Shown here in pieces: positions 5,871 through 11,293 of a stretch of DNA of 11,293 nt (positions are counted from its first letter, which is position 1; each line of letters starts with the position of its first letter). The notes under the pieces were generated by a model. The model was not told the DNA's origin. It worked only from the letters and a program-made list of their open reading frames with translations, and did not search any database. The translations under genes were made by a program, and so were the position numbers. The stretch comes from Erysipelotrichaceae bacterium (GTDB taxonomy: Bacteria; Bacillota_I; Bacilli_A; Erysipelotrichales; Coprobacillaceae), in contig JAJQDJ010000148.1 of NCBI GenBank assembly GCA_021202205.1, positions 1 to 11,293 on the forward strand, in the 5' to 3' direction.

Positions 5871-7784
5871 ATGAATTTAGCTTATAAAGTTTTAAGTACA
5901 CATTTAAAAGAGGGGAATCTTGTTCCAGGAGAACAAATATGTTTACAAATTGATCAAACATTAACACAGGACTCAACTGGAACGATGGCTTATTTACAAT
6001 TGGAGGCTATGGATATTGATCATGTTCAAGTTGAAAAAGCAGTGGCTTATATTGATCATAATATGCTTCAAACAGGTTTCGAAAACATGGATGATCATGA
6101 ATTTATAAGAAGTGTTGCAAAAAAACATGGTATTGTTTTTTCACGCCCTGGTAATGGAGTTTGTCATCAATTACAATTAGAAAATTTTTCTAAACCAGGA
6201 AAAACATTAGTAGGGAGTGATTCGCATACACCTACTTGTGGTGCAATGGGGATGATTGCTATTGGAGCAGGTGGATTAGACGTAGCTGTAGCGATGGCTA
6301 CAGGTAAGTATTATTTACAATGTCCAAGTGTTATTCAAGTCAATCTAACAGGCAAAAGAGCACCTTGGGTGAGTGCTAAAGATATTATTTTAAAAGTTTT
6401 ACAGGAATTAAGTGTTAAAGGTGGTGTCAACAAGATTGTTGAATATACTGGTGAAGGTATTCAAACATTGTCTTTAACTGAACGTGCAACGATTTGTAAT
6501 ATGGGTGCTGAATTAGGAGCCACAACTTCTATATTCCCAACTGATGAAAATACTTTAGCTTATTTAAAGCAACAAGGTAGAGCAGATGATTATGTTGAAA
6601 TGAATGCAGATGCTGATGCTCAATATGATGAAAGATTGGATATTGATTTATCGACATTGGTTCCAATGGTTGCTAAACCTCATAGTCCTGATGCTGTTGT
6701 AGATGTTCAAGAACTAGAAGGTATGAAAATTAATCAAGTGGTAATTGGCTCATGTACAAATTCATCTTTTGCAGATATGATGCATGCTGCTCAAATACTT
6801 AAAGGTCAAAAAGTATCTGATCATGTATCATTGGTTATTGCACCAGGTTCATCTAGTATTTTGGCTATGTTATCACAAAATGGAGCTTTAGCGGATATGA
6901 TTCATGCTGGAGCAAGAATATTGGAATGTGGATGTGGTCCATGTATTGGTATGGGACAGGCACCATTATCTAAAGGTGTATCACTTCGAACTATCAACCG
7001 TAATTTTAAAGGTCGATCAGGAACAAATGATGCCAATGTTTATTTGGTATCATCTGAAGTCGCTGCCTTGTCAGCTATTAAAGGATATTTATCATGTGAT
7101 TTTGATAAAGATATGACTTTAAATGAAGTACCAGATACACCATTTATTAAAAATACCAATTTCTTTATTGATCAATATGATCCTACTACAGAAGTTTATA
7201 TGGGACCAAATATCAAACCAGTTCCTCGTGGTGATCAATTAAATGAAATCAAGGGTAAAGTTGTTTTAAAAGTTGGTGATAATATTTCGACAGATCATAT
7301 TGTTCCATCAGATTCTAAATTATTACCATATCGTTCAAATGTTCCACATCTAGCAAAATTTTCTTTTTCTAAAGTCGATAGTGAATTTTATAATCGTGCA
7401 ATAGAAAATAATGGTGGATTTATTGTTGGTGGTGATAACTATGGACAAGGATCATCTAGAGAACATGCGGCTTTAGTACCTAATTATTTAAAGATTAAAG
7501 CTATCTTTGCAATATCTTTTGCACGTATTCATCGTTCGAACTTAATCAATAATGGTATATTACCATTAATCATCAATCCTCAAGATTATGACTTCTTTAA
7601 TGATCAGGATGAATATGAATTATGTGATATTAAAAATGTTGTTGAAAATGATAAACATGACATTATAGTGAAAAACATAACAACGCATGAAACAATTACT
7701 GTAACACTACAATTGGCCCCAAGAGAAAAAGTCATGATCTTAGAAGGTGGCTTACTAAATGCTATTAAAGGAGGAAAATTCTAA
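5871..7784 (+). CDS. acnA: Aconitate hydratase (aconitase)
   Basis: This cytoplasmic [4Fe-4S] enzyme isomerises citrate to isocitrate through cis-aconitate. The 637-residue product is of the shorter aconitase type. It contains the substrate-binding GSDSHTPTCG (115-124), the cluster cysteines C295 (GSCTNSS), C355 and C358 (ECGCGPCIGMG), a linker, and the C-terminal swivel domain with ISTDHIVPSD (472-481) and the active-site GQGSSREHAAL (526-536). ATG 5871 is chosen because GGGTGAT (5858-5864) lies 6 bases upstream; an in-frame TTG at 5838 is rejected because it lies upstream of the predicted transcription start. The stop overlaps the icd start (TAATG). Homoaconitase is a less likely alternative, since the partner enzyme looks like IDH. 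No citrate synthase gene is present here. Confidence 0.93.
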   Translation: MNLAYKVLSTHLKEGNLVPGEQICLQIDQTLTQDSTGTMAYLQLEAMDIDHVQVEKAVAYIDHNMLQTGFENMDDHEFIRSVAKKHGIVFSRPGNGVCHQLQLENFSKPGKTLVGSDSHTPTCGAMGMIAIGAGGLDVAVAMATGKYYLQCPSVIQVNLTGKRAPWVSAKDIILKVLQELSVKGGVNKIVEYTGEGIQTLSLTERATICNMGAELGATTSIFPTDENTLAYLKQQGRADDYVEMNADADAQYDERLDIDLSTLVPMVAKPHSPDAVVDVQELEGMKINQVVIGSCTNSSFADMMHAAQILKGQKVSDHVSLVIAPGSSSILAMLSQNGALADMIHAGARILECGCGPCIGMGQAPLSKGVSLRTINRNFKGRSGTNDANVYLVSSEVAALSAIKGYLSCDFDKDMTLNEVPDTPFIKNTNFFIDQYDPTTEVYMGPNIKPVPRGDQLNEIKGKVVLKVGDNISTDHIVPSDSKLLPYRSNVPHLAKFSFSKVDSEFYNRAIENNGGFIVGGDNYGQGSSREHAALVPNYLKIKAIFAISFARIHRSNLINNGILPLIINPQDYDFFNDQDEYELCDIKNVVENDKHDIIVKNITTHETITVTLQLAPREKVMILEGGLLNAIKGGKF

Positions 7785-8776
7785 TGAAAGCTGTTTTAAT
7801 ACCAGGTGATGGTATTGGTCCAGAAATCGCTAAAAGCGTTGAAGATATTACTCAAGCAATGAATTTAGATATTGAGTGGATCACATATCAGGCAGGAGCA
7901 GAATATGCTGCCAAAACAAAGGAAGTTTTTGAACCAGGATTGGTTGATGCTATTACTCAATACAAATGGGCGTTAAAAGGTCCTACGGCTACGCCTATTG
8001 GTACGGGCTTTAGAAGTGTTAATGTTGCGTTACGTCAAAAATTCGCAACTTATGCCAATGTCCGTCCTATTCGTTCATTTAAAGGCATCGATTCTAAATA
8101 CGACAATATCGATTTGGTCATGATTCGTGAAAATACGGAAGATTTGTATAAAGGGATTGAATATATGATCAATGATAATATGGCTAATGGTATTAAACTC
8201 ATTACTCGAGAAGCGAGTGAAAAAATTTGTCGTTATGCCTTTGAATATGCTCAAAATAACAAACGTCATAAAGTGACTTGTATTCATAAAGCTAATATTA
8301 TGAAATTCACAGATGGTTTATTTTTAGATGCATTTAGAACAGTATCAAAGGACTATCCTCATATTGAAGCACAAGAAGTGATAGTAGATAATATGTGTAT
8401 GCAATTGGTTATTAGACCAGAAACATTTGATGTTTTGGTAGCGCCAAACTTATATGGAGATATTGTTTCTGATTTATGTGCAGGATTGGTTGGCGGACTT
8501 GGCTTTGCTCCTAGTGGTAATATTGGTGATGATTATCGTATTTATGAAGCTGTTCATGGTAGTGCTCCAGATATTGCAGGGAAAAACATAGCTAATCCAA
8601 GCGCCTTATTATTAGCTTTTGCATTAATGTTAGAAGATCTTGGTCAATTGGATAATGCTAATCATTTACGTGATGCTTTGTCTCAGGTTGTAGAAGAAGG
8701 TCAGTATGTTACGCCTGATATTGGTGGAACATCTTCTACTACTGAATTTACTCAAGCTATTATAGATAGATTATAG
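7784..8776 (+). CDS. icd: Isocitrate dehydrogenase, NAD-dependent type
   Basis: It oxidatively decarboxylates isocitrate to 2-oxoglutarate. The 330-residue length fits the short IDH/isopropylmalate dehydrogenase-type family. Visible are PGDGIGPEI at the N terminus, the substrate loop RSVNVALR (77-84), ENTEDLYKGIEY (116-127) with Tyr122, the catalytic lysine region HKANIMKFTDG (K169), the metal aspartates in YGDIVSD (226, 230), and HGSAPDIAGKNIANP (258-271). Asp263 and Ile264 replace the Lys-Tyr pair of NADP enzymes, pointing to NAD. The pairing with aconitase, and ENTEDLY rather than an isopropylmalate dehydrogenase motif, support isocitrate as substrate; homoisocitrate or tartrate-type activity is not excluded. 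The start ATG overlaps the acn stop by one base, with AAAGGAGG (7767-7774) upstream, indicating translational coupling. Confidence 0.9.
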   Translation: MKAVLIPGDGIGPEIAKSVEDITQAMNLDIEWITYQAGAEYAAKTKEVFEPGLVDAITQYKWALKGPTATPIGTGFRSVNVALRQKFATYANVRPIRSFKGIDSKYDNIDLVMIRENTEDLYKGIEYMINDNMANGIKLITREASEKICRYAFEYAQNNKRHKVTCIHKANIMKFTDGLFLDAFRTVSKDYPHIEAQEVIVDNMCMQLVIRPETFDVLVAPNLYGDIVSDLCAGLVGGLGFAPSGNIGDDYRIYEAVHGSAPDIAGKNIANPSALLLAFALMLEDLGQLDNANHLRDALSQVVEEGQYVTPDIGGTSSTTEFTQAIIDRL

Positions 8777-8785
8777 GTGAATAGC

Positions 8786-9460
8786 ATGCCATCTCATAGT
8801 TTATTTGAGCATACAGCTCATGGTTCATTAAGCAGTAAAATATTTGAATTATTAAGAGAACGTATATTAAATGAAGAATATGAAAAAGGACAAAAACTGA
8901 ATGAATTAGCTCTAGCAAATGAACTTAAAATCAGTCGTACACCTATTCGTGAAGCTTTAAAACAACTTGAATTAGAAGGATTGGTTGAAAGTATTCCTAA
9001 TAAAGGTGTTTATGTCAAAGGTTTTTCTCCTAGAGATATTGATGATATGTTTGAAGTTCGTATTGCATTAGAAGGTTTGGCTATTCGCTTAGCAATTGAA
9101 CGCATGGATGAAGAACACTATGCTAAAATCAAAGAAGTCTTTGAACTTATGGAATTCTATTCCATGAAAAAGAATCAAAGTAAAATTGATGATCTTAATA
9201 TTCTTTATCACGAAACTATCTATCAAGCCACTCAATCTCAATATTTTGAAAGCTTGCTTAAAGACATACATTTTTATGTTTCCATCACAACTCGTCATTC
9301 AGTATCTCAATATGATCGTACGACATCCTCATTAGAAGAACATCGTGCAATCTTAAATGCTATAGAAGCTCGTGATGCTTCTTTGGCATATGATATCATG
9401 CAAAAACATATTAAAAAGACACAACTTCTTGTACGTGCTTATTATGCTAACAAAAACTAG
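8786..9460 (+). CDS. GntR family regulator, FadR/FCD subfamily
   Basis: This is a 224-residue DNA-binding regulator. Residues 14-80 form the winged helix-turn-helix (ELALANELKISRTPIREAL recognition region, wing near IPNKGVYV). Residues about 88-213 form the all-helical FCD effector domain, with the likely metal ligands H142 (LYHET), H186 (EEHRAI) and H208 (QKHIKK), plus N138 at the usual Asp/Asn position. FCD regulators typically sense small carboxylates; citrate, isocitrate or 2-oxoglutarate would fit the operon, but this is inference. ATG 8786 is preferred because AGGTGA (8775-8780) is 5 bases upstream; the in-frame GTG at 8777 lies inside that site. The site overlaps the icd stop codon, so the gene is the third cistron of the operon and probably controls the operon through the palindrome at 5835-5850. 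Confidence 0.92.
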   Translation: MPSHSLFEHTAHGSLSSKIFELLRERILNEEYEKGQKLNELALANELKISRTPIREALKQLELEGLVESIPNKGVYVKGFSPRDIDDMFEVRIALEGLAIRLAIERMDEEHYAKIKEVFELMEFYSMKKNQSKIDDLNILYHETIYQATQSQYFESLLKDIHFYVSITTRHSVSQYDRTTSSLEEHRAILNAIEARDASLAYDIMQKHIKKTQLLVRAYYANKN

Positions 9461-9478
9461 ATATTCTCTAGTTTTTTT
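9452..9478 (+). terminator. Terminator of the acn-icd-gntR operon
   Basis: AAAAACTAGA (9452-9461) pairs with TCTAGTTTTT (9467-9476) around a 5-base loop, followed by T to 9478. The gntR stop codon TAG (9458-9460) lies within the left arm, so the stem partly encodes the last residues of the regulator. Confidence 0.82.
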
Positions 9479-9506
9479 AGTATACTTATTTCAAGAAAGT
9501 GAGTTT

Positions 9507-10631
9507 ATGTTGCCTGTTACATTAAATCCTGGACATTTAAATATCCAAAACCACCAAGATTATCGTTTGATTGTTATTAGCGATATTCATGGCCATTTAG
9601 ATCGTTTTAAGGCATTGCTCAAGAAAGTACAGTATAAGTATGATGATTATTTGGTTATTCTGGGTGACTTTGTTAAAAAAGGCGATCAAGTTATTGATAC
9701 GATTCATTATGTTCAAAAACTTGATTAAAATCCTCGTACGTTTGTATTGTTAGGTAATTGTGAATGGGCTTTATCAGCTATGCTTTCATTACCTGAACTT
9801 GCTAGTCAAATTCCTATTTATCTTAAACGCATATCATCTAATGGAGCGATTAGAAATGTGTATCATCGTTTAGAATTAGATAGGCATCCTGATACTTTGC
9901 TAGGTAATCAAAAACAAATTTATACCTATCTAAAAGATGAAATTACCTATATTAACCAACTACCTGCTACTTTAAAATTCAATCAGTTTTTGTTTGCTCA
10001 TGCTGGCATTGAAAAACGTCTAGATTATCAAAACAGTTCACTATCATCTTTATTAGAAATGCAGGATTTTTATCATAAAGGTCATATTTTAGATGAAATA
10101 GTGATTGTAGGTCATATACCAACTTCTAATTATAAACAAACGATTGATAATTCTATTATTTTGGATTTAGACAATAAAATCATATGTATTGATGGTGGTA
10201 CAGGTGTCAAATGTTTGTCACAACTCAATGCTCTTATTATTGAAAACAAAAACAATAAAATAACTTATCAACAAGAATATGTTCAACCATTGCCAATATA
10301 TCAAATAACACAAGATATTATATCTCAACATCAAGAAAATCATAAGATATCCTATCCATACTTTGAAGTATCTATACTTCAAAAAGACAATCAATTTAGT
10401 TTCTGTTATCAAAAAGAAACAAATCAAAAATTATGGATAAAAAATGAATTCTTATATATGAGAAATAATAATATATATTGTTTAGATGATTATACGGATC
10501 ATATGTTATCTATAAAAAAGGATGAGACTGTAAAATTAATAGGTGTCTATGATGAATATGCATATGTAATATATCATAATCATGTAGGATGGATAAAATA
10601 TCAATATTTAAAAAGTATAAATAACGATTGA
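9507..10631 (+). pseudogene. Metallophosphatase with C-terminal SH3-like domain, interrupted by an in-frame stop
   Basis: One reading frame runs from ATG 9507 to TGA 10631, but TAA at 9726-9728 (codon 74) splits it. Before the stop are the calcineurin-like metal motifs ISDIHGH (D26, H28) and GDFVKKGD (D54); directly after it, in the same frame, come LLGNCEW (N84), FAHAGIEK (H165) and VGHIPT (H203). The active site therefore needs both halves. Residues about 305-370, with a VKLIGVYDEYAYVIY segment and GWIKYQYL, resemble a bacterial SH3-like domain. The part after the stop has no other disruption over 300 codons. No Shine-Dalgarno precedes the first start codon after the stop (TTG 9747), so a functional C-terminal product is unlikely. 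Family members dephosphorylate proteins or nucleotides; the substrate is unknown. Recent nonsense mutation, strain polymorphism or a base-call error are all possible. The upstream site AAAGTGAG (9496-9503) is weak. Confidence 0.8.
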
Positions 10632-10660
10632 ATGGTTAAACTATATATGGGTGATAAAAA

Positions 10661-11065
10661 TTGAATCAAAAAAATACAATTGAAGAATTATTAAATGGTT
10701 TAAATATGGGTATGGTTTCAATTGATCGTTTGTTAGATAAAATTGAAAATGAGGAATTACGAAACCTTGTTATGCATCAAAGGAAAAGCTATGGAGAATT
10801 AAAGAATGATATTATTCATGCTTATCCTGATGCAAAAGATACAACCAAGCAAAAACTCATGTTAGAAGGTATGGTTGAATTGAAAAGCATCATGGCAGAT
10901 GATGCAAAAATCGCCAAGATGCTTATAGAAGGTTGCAATCAGGCTATGATGAATATCATACATTCAGAAAATAAAAATGACATGTCTTCTCAGGTTGAAG
11001 ATTATATGTCAAAATTTGAATCATTAAATAAGCATTATAGTGAAGAACTTAAAGCATTTATATAA
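10661..11065 (+). CDS. Small helical protein of unknown function
   Basis: I do not recognise this 134-residue protein. It has no signal peptide, no membrane segment and few aromatic residues, and looks entirely alpha-helical, with charged amphipathic stretches at about 4-30, 32-55, 62-100 and 108-133, as in a four-helix, ferritin-like bundle; no metal-binding ExxH pattern is evident. A cytoplasmic location is expected. It begins with TTG because GGGTGAT (10649-10655) lies 5 bases upstream; the first in-frame ATG is residue 16 (10706) without a comparable site. It follows the interrupted phosphatase by 29 bases with no terminator between, so it may be cotranscribed with it, and it ends at a strong terminator. 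Confidence 0.75.
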   Translation: MNQKNTIEELLNGLNMGMVSIDRLLDKIENEELRNLVMHQRKSYGELKNDIIHAYPDAKDTTKQKLMLEGMVELKSIMADDAKIAKMLIEGCNQAMMNIIHSENKNDMSSQVEDYMSKFESLNKHYSEELKAFI

Positions 11066-11093
11066 AAAGCATTAGCTAAGCTAATGCTTTTTT
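11064..11093 (+). terminator. Intrinsic terminator, possibly bidirectional
   Basis: GCATTAGC (11069-11076) pairs with GCTAATGC (11080-11087) around loop TAA, extended by AAAAA on the left and six T on the right (11088-11093). It ends the plus-strand gene at 10661-11065. Because both sides are A/T tracts, it can also terminate the minus-strand tRNA, whose 3' end is at 11096. Confidence 0.88.
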
Positions 11094-11095
11094 CG

Positions 11096-11168
11096 TACAC
11101 CGTAGGGGGTTCGAACCCCTGAATGCTAGGATGAGAACCTAGTGTGTTCACCACTTCACCAACGGTGC
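11096..11168 (-). tRNA. tRNA-Glu (anticodon CTC)
   Basis: The 73-base minus-strand gene folds completely. The acceptor is GCACCGT/ACGGTGT (first pair G-U), the D stem GTG/CAC, and the anticodon stem CTAGG/CCTAG with loop TTCTCAT giving anticodon CTC, which reads GAG. The variable loop is CATTC, the T stem AGGGG/CCCCT with loop TTCGAAC, and the discriminator is A. The D-arm pattern is that of bacterial tRNA-Glu. The 3' CCA is not encoded (CGA follows), so it must be added by the CCA-adding enzyme. It stands alone with its own promoter and shares the hairpin at 11064-11093 as a terminator. Confidence 0.93.
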
Positions 11169-11176
11169 ATAGATCT

Positions 11177-11204
11177 AGTATACCACTTATAAAATTTCTG
11201 TAAA
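11177..11204 (-). promoter_or_regulatory. Promoter of the tRNA-Glu gene
   Basis: On the minus strand, TTTACA (11204-11199) and TATACT (11182-11177) are 16 bases apart; the -10 is preceded by TGG, an extended -10. The predicted start lies only a few bases before the mature tRNA 5' end at 11168. The repeat boundary at 11240 is 36 bases further upstream. Confidence 0.72.
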
Positions 11205-11239
11205 GAATTAATTTTAAAATATTAGGATAGAATTATTTT

Positions 11240-11290
11240 CCCGTATTGTAAAATGAAACTGGAATTAAGGGAGGCCTGATTTGGAGGGCA
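11240..11290. repeat. Right copy of the terminal inverted repeat
   Basis: This is the reverse complement of positions 1-51 with one mismatch (G at the aligned position where the left copy has C). It begins at the inner edge CCCGTATTGT, continues outward to 11290, and three further bases (11291-11293) lie beyond the left copy's extent. The inner flanks of the two copies are unrelated, so the repeat edge is sharp and equal on both sides, as expected of an element terminus. Confidence 0.8.
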
Positions 11291-11293
11291 GCC

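Noticed and set aside
6904..9298. Short alternative frames within acn, icd and gntR
   Set aside because: They are out-of-frame or antisense shadows inside well-supported genes.
9726..9728. Reassigned or recoded TAA
   Set aside because: TAA is used as an ordinary terminator in other genes of the window (rpsI, murI, acn, ABC-F), and no recoding signal is evident; mutation or error is simpler.
9372..9728. A 118-residue frame beginning inside gntR
   Set aside because: Its first 45 codons overlap gntR and its terminator in another frame; only the part from ATG 9507 is the phosphatase N terminus.
1..11293. The whole window as a composite or large transposon bounded by inverted repeats
   Set aside because: No transposase or integrase is present and the contents include essential housekeeping genes; repeat-induced contig breakage explains the ends better.

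Overview
The window is an AT-rich bacterial chromosomal segment of low-GC Bacillota (Firmicutes) type. The evidence is an L13/S9 pair with long AGGAGG-type Shine-Dalgarno sequences, near-consensus sigma-A promoters (two TTGACA...TATAAT), compact intrinsic terminators and the gene content. The style (an ammonium transporter fused to PII, an aconitase/NAD-IDH pair under a GntR regulator, a metallophosphatase with an SH3-like tail) would suit a gut Erysipelotrichia-like lineage. That placement is inference and was not tested by any search. The genetic code is the standard bacterial one: TGG encodes Trp, and TGA is used as a stop.

Layout. Positions 1-51 and 11240-11290 are inverted copies of one repeat that bracket the window, probably ends of a mobile or repeated element at which the contig broke. 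Next come a strong promoter and a structured leader, then rplM-rpsI (plus strand) and a terminator. On the minus strand lie an Amt-PII fusion gene, with a perfect-consensus promoter and a palindrome at its transcription start, and an ABC-F ATPase gene. Divergent from ABC-F on the plus strand is murI (glutamate racemase), whose stop codon is the loop of its own terminator. Then follows a tight plus-strand operon: aconitase, NAD-type isocitrate dehydrogenase and a GntR/FCD regulator. A perfect 16-bp palindrome sits on the -10/start region of this operon. After its terminator come a metallophosphatase gene interrupted by one in-frame TAA, a small helical protein with a TTG start, a terminator, and a minus-strand tRNA-Glu(CTC).

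How the genes may work together: aconitase and IDH convert citrate to 2-oxoglutarate, the precursor of glutamate. PII domains classically sense 2-oxoglutarate and ATP/ADP, and here one is covalently attached to the ammonium channel. MurI uses L-glutamate for cell-wall D-glutamate, and tRNA-Glu uses it for translation. The proximity of these genes gives the segment a carbon/nitrogen-balance flavour, though they are separate transcription units. I see no CRISPR array, phage module, toxin-antitoxin pair or defence system. The most interesting elements are the Amt-PII fusion, the predicted GntR operator circuit, the rplM leader, the broken phosphatase and the terminal inverted repeats.
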